From positions 1,736,001 through 1,800,000 of the forward strand of contig JAJUBI010000005.1 of the NCBI GenBank assembly GCA_022419385.1: a DNA stretch of 64,000 nt, given 5' to 3'. The DNA comes from Paraconiothyrium sp. Pb-2020 (Eukaryota > Ascomycota > Dothideomycetes > Pleosporales > Didymosphaeriaceae). Numbering within the stretch: the first letter of the stretch is position 1; each line of letters opens with the position of its first letter. This document shows, piece after piece, positions 41,718 to 52,683 of this stretch. The notes beneath the pieces are model-generated. The model worked only from the letters and a program-made list of their open reading frames with translations. It was not told the DNA's origin and ran no database searches. Both the position numbers and the translations under genes were made by a program.

Positions 41718-44700
41718 TCAGACAGGCCCATAGATCTCCGCCTCCGTAATGCCCACAGCACCTGTTCCTCTCCTCACGAGACTGACGGTTTTACCCTCTT
41801 TTGCATTGAACTTCAGAGTGACGTACCCTAAGCTTGTCACTGTAATTCCACTCCATACCTCAGCATTGCCGACCTTCACAGTCAACGGATACTGCTTCGT
41901 CCGGAAGTCGCTCAACTTGAGCACAATTTGGCTCACATTAGCCTTATTCGCGAGCTCGTATGTAATGGTCGAATTGGTAGCACTGCTGGAGCTTGACCAG
42001 GTGGAATATTCGTTGTCATCGTAGGAAAGGGTCGCGTTAGTAGGATTGCTTGTTGCAGTGACGGAAATAATGTTGAGTGTGGTGCGGCTGGGAGCGTAGG
42101 GCGAGCCCTTCGGGGTAGGACCGCGGGACAGGTCATGGTGCAGATCTGTGGAGGGTATCAGAGTGCTAAGTCCATCAACGACACTAAAAGGCTCGCTGTT
42201 CAAGGTGATAGATGCAGATTCTAGAGCATCTGCTGAAGCTGTTAAAGTAATAACGCCGGCTTTGGGAGTCGAGCGAAGTAGTATGCGGTTAACACCGTTT
42301 TCGACAGGGAGGGTCTTAGACAGAACATCGTTGTCTGGTCCCTGAGCAATACCTCCCCGCCATTCTGCTTCGCCAGACAGCGTGAATGCTATAGTGTTGA
42401 GACCGACTGGATTACGTTGGCCGTTGGAATCGATCACTTCGACATCGATCAGGGCAATATCAGCCCCGTCGGCTAGGAAGCCGCTTGGAGAAGTATGTGG
42501 CGTCAACTTGATAGCCACTGGCCTACCCGCAGTCTTGCGCTGATCTGAAGAGGACTGCTTCCCATCTGTGTATCCGATAGCCTCGAGCGTGCCTTCTTGC
42601 CATGTTACGTTGATAAAAGTAAACAAGAAACGCTTCGACTGCAAGGCTGCACTAAGCGTCTTTCCGTTCAACTTCAACTCTACGTGGTCGGCTGTTGACA
42701 CTACGGAGATGTTCTTCGTTGTGCTGGTATTGTAGTTCCAATGTCCGATGATGTGTGTCGCTGATTTCTCGATGTCGACCCAATTATCCCACATGACTTG
42801 ATGCGCGTACCATCCATCTTTCGGTAATCTCACTGCATCAACCTCACCAGACCGGCGAAAATTTTCCGCGCCACGATGATGTGTGTTCGAGTCCGAGAAT
42901 ATAATGTTGACGCCCCCAGCATTGACGCGTTTGCCTGTTCCGGGGCGCTGTTCGTAATAGTCGAACCAGCGCTCAACGTCTTCAATTGCGTGGGAGTCTT
43001 GATTGCGATTATAAGATGCTCCATCGCCGTCCCCTTCACCATCGGGATGGTATGGAGGAGAGTAGCTGTCCCAATACTTGCGGAGGCCTTCGTCGCGTGA
43101 GTACTCCATCTGCCAAAAGGGAATACGTGACCCTTTGTTGATGTATAACATCTCACCACCGTACTCAGCAACCTTCGAGGCAAGCATCTCCCGAGCTCCC
43201 ATAGCTCGTCCGCCCATCGGGTCGTACTTGTCTCTAACATCCTTGAGCTGTTGCTGGTGATCCTCACTGATACCGGAATTGCCGCCCTCGTAAAAGATTA
43301 TGCTGGGATTGTTCCTGTTGTAGACAATTGCATCTCTCATAAGTTCTACGCGCTGTTCCCATCGTCTGCCGTCACATCGCCTTCAGAATCACCGGCGGGC
43401 TGCCAAACCCGAAGGTACAAAGTCAGTGTATGTCTCACACAAGTGGGATGGTACATTGCCTCGTGTCTTAGCTGAGCGAAGGAAAGATTCTTTTCTTGTG
43501 AAGTTGATAAAGATAATCTTTCGCTTGGCAAAAGAACACATCCACTATGTACCCGGGAGACTTGCCATAGCTTCCAAGATACCGAGTCTGTCGCAGGATT
43601 CAACGTCCTGCTTCCAGGGAGTCACGTGCATCCACCTGATTAAGTTGCCGTTACTTCCCGTAACTAGTTTATTGGAGAAGTCAGAAAGCCAAGCGGGGAC
43701 GGCAGATCCAAGGCTTGGCCATTCATTCGTAGTACGTTGCGCATAGCCCTTTAGATGGAGAACGCGGTCGTTGATGTGGAACAAACCGTTGGAGAACTCG
43801 GTCTTGCGGAAGCCAGTACGGGTTGTGACGCTGTCAATCTCGGTTCCATTGGAGCTCAAGATCGTTCGTACATCATACAGGTATCCGAAGCCCCAGCTCC
43901 AGAAGTTTAGATTTGAAATAACCGAGGATGCAGCAATGATGCGTGTCTCATTCGGCTGTAGTGTATATTGAGCTCCATCGAAAGACTTGACGACCTTACC
44001 GCTTGCGTCCGATACCTCGACTCGATAGCTGAACGATTTCGAGCTGTTGTACTCATTCCGGACCTGGGACTCCGCCGTGATGTTCGCTGTCCCTGCATCG
44101 ATGTCGATTTGGCTAGGATAGACATACACGCCCGTCGTTCCGAGGATGGAATACAAAGGCAGTGTCTGATATAAGCGTTCGGAGACATGAATATAGACGT
44201 TCTTATTGATGCCTCCATAGTTGGCATAAAAGTTCTTGTCGGACCATTGATATGTTGAGCCTGTTGAGACCTCGTGATAGTTCCACGAGTTATCGATACG
44301 CGCGGCGACCACATTCTCGTCTTGAAATGTAGCGTTGCTGATGTCGAAGCCGAACGCCATAACACCATTCTCACTGCGTCCTATCCACTCGCCGTTGAGA
44401 TAAAACTCGCCACCATGTCGAATTCCTTCGAATTCCAGGAAGACCTTCTTTCCCGTGGCCGAAGAGGGCAGCCTGAAATGCTTTCGATACCATACAACGC
44501 CGGTAGATAAATTTACAATGTCCACGCGGAAGGCGTCATCTTCGTTCCATGCGTGCGGTGTTGTAATAGGCTTCCAATCGCTGTCATCAAAAGAAGAACT
44601 CTGCGCAGCTTTCGGATCGCCCGCGAAGAGACGCCAGTCGGAATTGAAGTTGTACTTGACCCGCGGAGAAGCGGCGAAGCCTAGATGACCCAGGGTAGAC

Positions 44701-44729
44701 CAAAGACCGAGCGTTGTTAGTATCTTCAT
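41718..44729 (-). CDS. Secreted glycoside hydrolase family 2 enzyme, with an apparent frameshift
   Basis: Two exons: 43566-44729 and 41718-43399, about 948 residues. The signal peptide is MKILTTLGLWSTLGHLGFAA; the TTG three codons earlier is not used. The GH2 jelly-roll domain contains VKYNFNSDWRLFAGDP, DDSDWKPITTPHAWNEDD and WYRKHFRLP. The barrel includes GILEAM-PAGDSEGDV, MRDAIVYNRNNPSIIFYEGG and PFWQMEYSRDE (probable nucleophile Glu). C-terminal beta domains follow. Two oddities: the 166-bp intron fits as GC-AG (ATG|GCAAGT), and just after GDSEGDV the frame must move by one base near 43366 to reach WEQRVELMRDAI, as if one base were missing. Substrate is probably a beta-galactoside or related glycoside, not decided. 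Confidence 0.88.
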
Positions 44730-45364
44730 GTTGTCCAATTGAGCTTTGCCTTGCGTTCGACTTTAGAAACCCATGATTCATCCTGGAGCTGTGTTGGGAA
44801 GTCATCTCTTATAATAAGCCTATCGCAAAACTCGAAAAAGACTTTTTACAAAAAGGAAGATTTGTCGCGGGCTTCGCTCGAATGCGCTCGGAGTCGGGGA
44901 GCTCGCCACGCGGGGTACCCCGCAGCCTCGCCGTATCAATCTGCGTATATTATTATGTGGTAATCTCGGACGACTGGCCTTCGTCAAAACGGAGCCCAAT
45001 GCAACAAGAGTCGCTGATGAATCTTCCGAGTTGTATTCTGCTCCCGAAAGGCCGGGAACACAGCGACATTGAGATAACAACAATACGAACGGAATATGGG
45101 ATAGCTAGAATGATGTGACATTGCAGAGCGGCGCTCGATATTGAAATACAAAAGCCTGTTATGTGCCTTTCTCATGGGTCTCAACTTCTTGCCCTGGTTG
45201 TTCGCAAAAGGGACGATTTCGCTAGACGATGCCGAAGATAGGGGCCCCAGGATGGATAGAAACGACAGGCGCATCCAATTACGTGTACCTATCGCGACTT
45301 GCTTCCACTTTGTGTGATTCATGTATTATAAAAAAAGGACAGATATCTTGCTACAACGATTAGC
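44730..45364. other. Intergenic region between GH2 promoter and protease 3' end
   Basis: A TTATTATAA stretch near 44811-44819 (minus strand) may be the GH2 TATA element, 80-90 bp upstream of its start. No gene recognised. Confidence 0.45.
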
Positions 45365-46363
45365 TCAAGGAAAGTCCTTCCTCGCCTGCGCAACTGCGTT
45401 TAAGAATGCGCTCCTCCCCGCGAATAATGTGTCAACTGATGACCCAGCAGATAACACCCCGTATTGATAGCGCACACCATCAGCCTCGGGAAGCAACCAT
45501 AATGGGCCTCCAGACTGTCCACCAGCAGCATCGGCTTGTGTAATGATGGGACCTGTGGTACCACTGTTGCATTGTGAAGCGGTCGTCCCACTTATGCTTT
45601 GTTCCACGTAAGGCCGCTCCGCTTGGCCAAGATCGAAGGGATATCCTTGGGTTCCGTCAACAATCTGCTGAGATGTGGTATCAGGTATAGTCAATCACAT
45701 ACCTTCGTGCCAGAAGATGGCCTGATTGGCTTTCGAACCATCGAACTGCTTCACGCCAAAATACCCATATTTGTCTCCGATTCTCTGGTTGAGGATCATG
45801 ACTGCCCAATCATCGCCGTAAGAGCAGGTGTCTGTCAGACTACCCGGAAGATACATGATGCTTGTAACCTGAGCGGCCGTATAGCCGCGGGCACCTTGAT
45901 CGTAGTTCGGACGGAACGTGTATGTAATGGCGGTATTCGTCATGTTGAAGCAATGACGCGCAGTTGCCAGGTGACGCGGTCCAACAAGAGAGCCACTGCA
46001 GCGGTATCCGTCGTTGCCAACACCCCATTCAAGACGCCCAATGTAGTCCCACGGATTTCCGGTTTTGGTTTGTAGGAAGCGGCTTTCTGGGCCGATCACA
46101 TCACGCTTTTGAGGCGTGGTAGGGGTCGGAAGAATGTCTAGACCAAGTGATCCAGGCACAACGGTACCCTCGTTCAATAAGGTTGCTTTGTTCAGAAGTA
46201 TGATGTTCGGTGTAATGCCGGGAGCGGCCTTCAGCGCTACTGGGACAGTGAAATGTGCTATCGGGTGTGTGTATGGCCCGTCTCTCTCTATGACGGGAAG
46301 AGCAAAAGCAACTCGCATGCTTGTTAGTGCGAGAAGTGGTATTTTGTAGACCAGAAACTTCAT
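45365..46363 (-). CDS. Secreted trypsin-like serine protease
   Basis: Two exons, 45703-46363 and 45365-45645, phase 1, 313 residues. The acceptor at 45646 was chosen because it joins FWHEG to YPFDLGQAE, giving a GYP motif; nearer AGs leave an intron of about 35 bp and the wrong phase. Triad residues are H137 (TARHC), D185 (GDDWAVM) and S265 (GGQSGGP). MKFLVYKIPLLALTSMRVAFA is a signal peptide. A propeptide-like region ends at QKRDVIGP with a Kex2-type KR. The small chymotrypsin fold resembles V8-like/bacterial-type endopeptidases. Extracellular proteolysis is expected. A consensus TATA box sits upstream. Confidence 0.92.
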
Positions 46364-46485
46364 TGTTGCTGCAATATGCTTCGGGTACCGACAGGATCGT
46401 GTGAAATTCGAGTACAAGTTCAAATTCAAGCTTGATTGATAAGTTTGACTCTGATGCACAGTATCTTCCCTGAGGACGTTCCCCA

Positions 46486-46492
46486 TTTTATA
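46486..46492 (-). promoter_or_regulatory. TATA box of the protease gene
   Basis: TATAAAA on the minus strand, 123-129 bp upstream of the ATG at 46363. Confidence 0.65.
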
Positions 46493-48059
46493 CCCGTACT
46501 TGGTTGTATGTGCGCTTCAGTACGATCGTGAGAAGCGTGGCGCATGTGATATCCTGGCCCCAAGTCAGCTCAGCGTACGCCCCTTCAATACAGTGGATCC
46601 TTCAGTCTGACCACCATCGTTAAAGCACCACTACGCTCCACTAGCCCAATAGGCAGCCTATAGAGAAGCCTAGTCACGACTATGCCGCACCCCGTGTAGT
46701 GGTTCAATCCCCTCGTGATGTTCTAGGTATCAGCTCGATCGCTCGAACTTCCTTTCTTGTTGTGTTTCCGAGAGATTCTTTCATCAGGCAAACCCGGATC
46801 CCGGTGACTTTTCTCGCATAAGGCGAGAACCATTCCTTATCAGAAACAAGGCTCGCTAGAGTGGAGCTGAAAATTTGCAGGTCATGTAAGGATCGCAGTG
46901 CCTTAGGTTATGGACAAGCCTGATTTCATGATCCACATGATACTAAATTGCTCGAAACTGTCCAGAAGTGAAAGCTTTTCGCTTTCCGTTCCGTATCTGC
47001 TGTCTACTCTCTCAAGGTGTAGCGAAAGCCCGGATGACGATTTCGTATCCGGTTAGTATCCATGTCCCAACTCGTAACCTCAATGTTCCCCTGCATTGCT
47101 GCCCTGATCATCCGTTCAGAACATACAAAAACGGAAATCATCCATCGTGTTTGTATGCACCTATTCTTGACACGTATAGTGCTAAGATGCCTACAGATTT
47201 AGCGCCCCCTGTGAGGCTGTAGATCTGATTTGTCTTCATACTTCCATTATTGCCAAAACTTAGATGTATTTCGATGTCGTTAAGGTGCTAAGGTGCTTGG
47301 TTTATGTAGCACGACTTCCATACTTCGGGGTATGCTGCGTGGACTCTCGAGCATAAATTTGTAGGCTGAAGAGCTTCCTACCGTGACGGCTTAACGTGGG
47401 GGCTGAAGGAAACACCCAAGGCGTACGAGAAAGCGGACATCCAACAGCATCCATAGAGACCAGTAATAGAAGCAAACATGTAAGCTCACCCATGCCTTTC
47501 TACCTAAAGTATATACAACGCTGAATACTGACGTTTAACGGTCGTTCAAAGCCAGTTGTGTCAAGTAGCTGTGTGCAATTGGGCTTGTATTTGGGAACCA
47601 ATTAGCATAAGAGACATCGATATTCCGAGGGCTGAGTGGGGTAATTCTGTAGAGCATGATCCTGCAGCTTTGGCTGCAATCGGCGGACAGACTAAGGTCC
47701 ATTTCACATCTTGATATGGCCTTATATTTTGTGTCATCAGTGTCATACTACCGACTTCATAGTCGCGTTATTGTAGTCACCAAGGCTGATGCAAGCTTAC
47801 ACGCCTCTCTCATTATGTAGCATCACTCTCTGCTTTCCGCGCGTGTGGAATGACGAAACGAATCTCGGGTCATACCAATCCGTAGATGTCCACTGTAGAA
47901 GGCTACAAAACTGTGTAAGGCTATAAGTGCGGAGTAAGCCGTGATATCTAACAGGACTTTCGTAATAAAACTGCCTATAGCGACCTCTCTTCTATGTATG
48001 TACAAGACGAGCAGTCTCCCTTTCATAACTCTTTGAAATCGTCTGCTATATCTCAAAGT
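46493..48059. other. Gene-poor intergenic stretch
   Basis: About 1.6 kb with no frame over 85 codons and no recognised motif. It could hold decayed repeat DNA, but no terminal repeats were found by eye. Confidence 0.5.
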
Positions 48060-49133
48060 TTACGCGGGAACCTTGAAGGAAGAGATGGCGCCGTCGCTTC
48101 CGGCAACAAATAGCGTACTTTTATCAGCACTAATGGTCACCGCGGTTCCGCTCTTGATGGAAGCCACCGTGCTAACTTTGCCATCGGCAGTGACTTTTTG
48201 AATGCCGCTCGAGGCTGCAACATAAGCAACACCATCTGGCGAAACATACATGTCATCCGCCATTTGATTGCCCCAGATCTGAGTTGCGGCTCCGGTCTTC
48301 TTGCCTTGGGCGTCAACGGGCATCTTGTAGAACTGGTTGGCGAAAATGTTGGTGTAGTAGATATTGCCGTTTGCGTATCGGATGCCATCAATGCCCATAC
48401 TATACAATGTTAGTACACTCACTTCCACATGGAATATTTCCGACGAGTACGTGAGATCTTCTGATACTTACGGCATGCCTAGATATGTAAATGTGAGGTC
48501 AGTGTATGTCAGATAAGTGGGACTAGGTACGAGGTATCGATGTCTAAGACATATCGACTTCGTACCGCGGCAGTACTAACCACTTTTAGGGGCCATAGTA
48601 CTGTCTTGAATAGCAATACTATACTCCCCAGTGTTGACATTAACTTTGAAAACGGCACCCTTACTCGCATCCCCCACCAACACTGTGTCATTGTTGAAAG
48701 CCGACAAACCATTCCACATGCCACTCTCCGGGACCTTTTTCACCAGCGTGGTCGTTGGTGTCGCCCCACCCGCACTGAAATCGACTTTCCAGACTCCCCA
48801 GCTTCCTGGTGTGTTGCTGTTGCTATATTTCCCTGCTACAACAGCAAAGACATCGGGTGCAACTTCAGCAATAGCTGCGGAACAGGACGTATCAGTGAAT
48901 GTCGCCACTTTGGTAGCTTTCTTCGTCGGTGGATCAATAAGCCAAGCTTCGCCTTTGTCAAAGAAAGAAACAAGGATCTGTCCATTAGAACGGACAGCGA
49001 TGCCTTCGGCTTTGAGCGGCGAACCGGTGAATTTGTAGACTTGGGTCACTGTGGACTGGCGTTTCGTAAGTGGCCATGCGGAGATCAGACCCGCGAAAGA
49101 AAGGAAGGACGTTATGGTGATTGTGAACCGCAT
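48060..49133 (-). CDS. Secreted SMP-30/gluconolactonase-like beta-propeller protein with a 7-nt micro-exon
   Basis: Three exons, 48581-49133, 48472-48478 (7 nt) and 48060-48399; phases 1, 2 and 0 join perfectly to 299 residues. Without the micro-exon (GCATGCC) the frame cannot pass from KSG to MGIDGIRYANG; with it the join reads SGMPMGIDGIRY. MRFTITITSFLSFAGLISAW is a signal peptide, then a Kex2-like KR at 24-25. Repeated blade-like stretches (AEGIAVRSNGQILVS, NGLSAFNNDTVLVGDA, GIDGIRYANGNIYYTN, ADDMYVSPDGVAYVAA) match six-bladed propellers of the SMP-30/strictosidine-synthase-like superfamily. Catalytic activity is unknown; such proteins occur in fungal secretomes and some metabolite clusters. 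Confidence 0.88.
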
Positions 49134-49213
49134 CTTGACGGATGTATTGATTTTGCGATAGAAGAGTTAGCTACAGATTGTGTGATGGTAGAGGTCCAGG
49201 GCCTTTCTAAGAG

Positions 49214-49220
49214 TATATAA
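49214..49220 (-). promoter_or_regulatory. TATA box of the beta-propeller gene
   Basis: TTATATA on the minus strand about 81-87 bp upstream of the ATG at 49133. Confidence 0.55.
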
Positions 49221-50467
49221 GGGTAATGCAGGCGGACCAAGACCGGGTCGTAATACCACATGCTTACTTGAACTCCGTTTCTGATCCAATTGTTGATGTC
49301 GCCAATGCTAATTTGATATAGTTCGAGATTAATGGACCTCTGATAATGGTTTTGTTTAGCATGCGCATATGATAGTCTCATTTGACCCGGTCGTCGCGTT
49401 TAGCCTTCGATATTATCGCGATTTGGCGGAAGCCCCGCAAAACGAACTGCGGCAGCACCAATTGCCGAAGCCATCGCAGTCTGGCACAGCTGGATATTCA
49501 TGTCATGCGCAGGCTGTTGGTCATAGGAGGATATTGTGAGCTCTGCGTGTCGCTGGCTGGCCTCGAATCCCCGTGCCAGTGCCTACGTGTCAGGTCTATC
49601 CCGGTCTCGTGTCGCATATCAGGAAGCATATGCGCGCGATTTGTCCCTTGCAACAAGGAGTGGCCGCGAAGGCGATGTGAACTGTCCATTGAGGAATGGA
49701 TTCAACGAGAGGAAGGCGGAATTGGCTTAATAATATCTTACTAAACACAAAGGTCAATTTCAACCTGCGAATTCTCAATCACAGGATCCTGCCACATAAT
49801 ATCTCCATGTTGTCTCAAGCCTTGGCCAGAACACATCTTGCACCCAATGTGCGAAAGCCTCCGCTGCTCTCTGCATGTAACTACTCCTTCAGTCTAGCTA
49901 TTTCGGTGCGCGCATTGCGAAAGACCCAGGCAGCGCACTTGGCAATTGCAAGCGCAGTGCTACATTACAGTACTTTTAACACCAGCGAGCTACCTGGAAC
50001 AAGCAGTCCTTTGCAATAAAAAAGCCACGCGAGGAGCAACGTCGCGCCACTACTGCCACTTGCGCCCTCCCATCCGCTTGTTTACAGGCACCGCCGTCCG
50101 CAGTTCTAGTAAAGTGGCTATCATTGGTGTTTAGCATGGAAAATACTTGCAGCTCTTTTTAAAGACTATATTGTCGTGAGACGATGGCGTAAAGTTTTGG
50201 AGCGCATTACTCAGGGTCACGATCAGCGATTCAGAGTCTGATACATTGCCATAGTCTTGCTCAATATCGAGCATATGCTACCTCATGCGACCATGAATGA
50301 ACGTGTGGTCAGTTCACGAATATACCACTGCTCGATGCTACCGCTAGAGACCACAACTTCGAAAAAGGGAAGGCTACCCCCGAAATTCTGAATGCGAAAG
50401 TCCGGTCGACGAAGACAAGCCCATCATCGCATGCATGACGATTCGCGAGTGTCCCACTTGCTACCTC
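49221..50467. other. Intergenic region without a recognisable gene
   Basis: Short unconvincing frames on both strands (largest 120 codons, plus, 49382-49744). No RNA or repeat recognised. Confidence 0.5.
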
Positions 50468-52268
50468 TCATTTTGGGCAGCTGTAGCATTGCTGACCTAT
50501 GCACTTGCGCTTCGCGTAGTCATCACTCACACAATATCTACCACAATCGTGATAACTATGATCCGTGTAAGGTGGGAAGTCTTGCCGGTCGTCTTCGGTG
50601 AAATCCATCTGCTTGAAACAGCCATCCGCATCCGGGTCCACGGGAGCGTTGCGCGGGCATTCCATACAAAATGCAGTGTCCTGATAATCCCTTAGGTTCT
50701 TCCACGGGTTACGTGCATGGCAGATGCGCGAATGGTCGCGGTCGTTTTCGCAAATCTCATCTGTCCAACACTCTTCAATCGGCGATTTTTGACCCCCACT
50801 GAAGTTGTGCTTGTTATACCAGCGCTTTATTTTGCAAACATTCAGATTGCGTGTGCAAGACCTGCAATAGTACGAGTTTGGGCTCTCTTTATAAGGCTCG
50901 CATGTTCGTTCGAAACCATCCCAGGTGTTGTTCTCCGCAGAGGTTGAGATTGCAGGTAGCTTGCGGAAGGGATCCCCGCCAATGGGTCCCCACCATTCGA
51001 ACGTCTTGCAGTATTCGTCGTTTTGACAATCTTCCCTGGCATTGGGTCCAGTATAGGGCCTGATATCGCTGCACTTCACTTCGGACGGCCCAGGTTGGGT
51101 AGGTACTATACTGGAGGTTGGGGTGGGAGTTCCGTTCGGCCGGTTTGCAGAGGTTGGTAGGGTTGGAGCAGACGGAGTTTTTAAAGTCGTCTGATGAGGG
51201 AGCGTAGGCGCCGCAGGATGTTTCATTGATGACGACGACGACGACGACGTTTTGAATTGAAGTGTCGGGATTGGGACGATTGAAGAATTTCCGAAATCGT
51301 GCCAATCACCTAGATCGAAATCTTGCATCTTTTTAGCTCGTCTTTCTACAAATACGATTCAAGTGTTTCAGCCCACCTTCTTCATCGTTGAGCTCCAACG
51401 ACAGGCGAGCGCAAAACGCGCCAGCGTTGGGGTCCTCATTATCATCTAAGTTATATTGTTACTTGTTGTTGATGTGTGCTACGAAAGTATACATACCTTC
51501 ATCGGCTTCTGAAGACAATGCGACTCCCGTAGGGCAGGATAGTCCTGCAGATGAGGCGCTATCGGTGGACGAGAACGACGATACGCTGGTTTTTGATGAG
51601 GTGGAAGAAGAGAAAGAAGTTGTCCGTGTCTCGTATGATGACGAAGACGTACTGGAGGACAGTGAGGTGGTGACGGACGAAGTGAAAGATGATTCAGAAG
51701 AAGAGACGCCCGTGGACGAAGAGTCGGACTGCGAAGACAGACTTTTCATTGACATTGTTGGCACTGATTGCGGTTTGTCTTCCGGAAGCTCTACGATAGG
51801 CTGCGGGCCTTGTACTGGCACTATATCTTTCCAGATGATCAGCACCGCGAACGGGATAGGAATTATGAGTTTCCCATTGGCATCCGTTGTAGCATTTGTG
51901 CATGTAGCTGTGACAACGCAAGGCTCCCATTTGGTCGTTTCGCTCCACTGAGTTGAGATCCTAGTCGTCTGCCATTGAGTCCACGTGAGGTTTGACGGTT
52001 GAGGGGTAGCGAGACCAGGAACTATGGAAGTTACATTGCCTGTGAAGATCTCGGTTGTGGCCAATGTCGTGGTAATCAAGCGGGTCGACACGGTACTTCC
52101 GCTTGGTGAGGGACCTGGAACTGGCGCCACCGCTCCTTGATGCGGCAGGATGCTATCTGCGGTCGTCGTTATGTAGAGAGGAGTAGAGACAGTTTGGGGA
52201 ACAACGACGGCGGCGTCGACGCACACCGCCGCAAGCGCGGCGACTAGATTGCGCCTTAAGACTGACAT
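50468..52268 (-). CDS. Hypothetical secreted protein with Ser/Thr-rich middle and 18-cysteine C-terminal domain
   Basis: Three exons, 51497-52268, 51377-51445 and 50468-51309, all phase-consistent, 560 residues. A hydrophobic N-terminus (RRNLVAALAAVCVDAAVVV) acts as signal or anchor. Residues about 20-180 are Thr-rich with N-glycosylation sites. A serine-rich stalk follows (SSSTGVSSSESSFTSSV). The final 210 residues carry 18 cysteines in pairs such as CRSC, CMEC and CYSC, spaced with tryptophans and acidic patches. I do not recognise the cysteine pattern. The protein is probably extracellular or cell-wall linked. The small 69-nt middle exon rests on splice phase alone. Confidence 0.75.
51231..51249 (+). 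repeat. GAC trinucleotide microsatellite (encodes a serine run on minus)
   Basis: Six GAC units plus one base; read on the minus strand it encodes part of a seven-serine run in the cysteine-rich secreted protein. Confidence 0.85.
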
Positions 52269-52683
52269 CTTGTATGATGTCGCGGTCCCTCGTGTTCTGC
52301 GTCTGGCTGTGCCCGCTTCGTCGACGTGGACGTGGCTGGCCGAGGGAGAGTCTGGCGGTGCGAGGTGATTGCAGTCAACTCAACGTCATCGCGACTTCCA
52401 ATTACGGAAACTGAGGCACCTGCACGTTCAGGTACAGGTGAATGTCACACTCCCGATCCGCGAGGCGACACGTGTGCAGCCGTAATGCTCTATCGATTAC
52501 AAGTCGTAGTGTCGTGTCGGTCAAGGCCACAGTGCCTGGCAGTCACTCAGGTCAGTAGATCGTCGCGCTACTCATGTGTTGCCGCTGGTGATACACATCT
52601 CGAACCTGAGTCTTGGACATGGAAACGCAGTATGTGCATTCATAAGGACTCTCTGTTTGGGGCTGAGCTACATCTCCAACGGC
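52269..52683. other. Intergenic region
   Basis: Promoter of the cysteine-rich protein gene and 3' UTR of the NRPS-like gene. Nothing else recognised. Confidence 0.5.

Noticed and set aside
48540..49220. 226-codon plus-strand frame opposite the beta-propeller gene
   Set aside because: Shadow frame; the minus strand has the signal peptide, introns and blade repeats.
51388..51951. 187-codon acidic plus-strand frame
   Set aside because: The Asp/Glu/Val run is the reverse of a serine-codon-rich stretch in the secreted protein on the minus strand.
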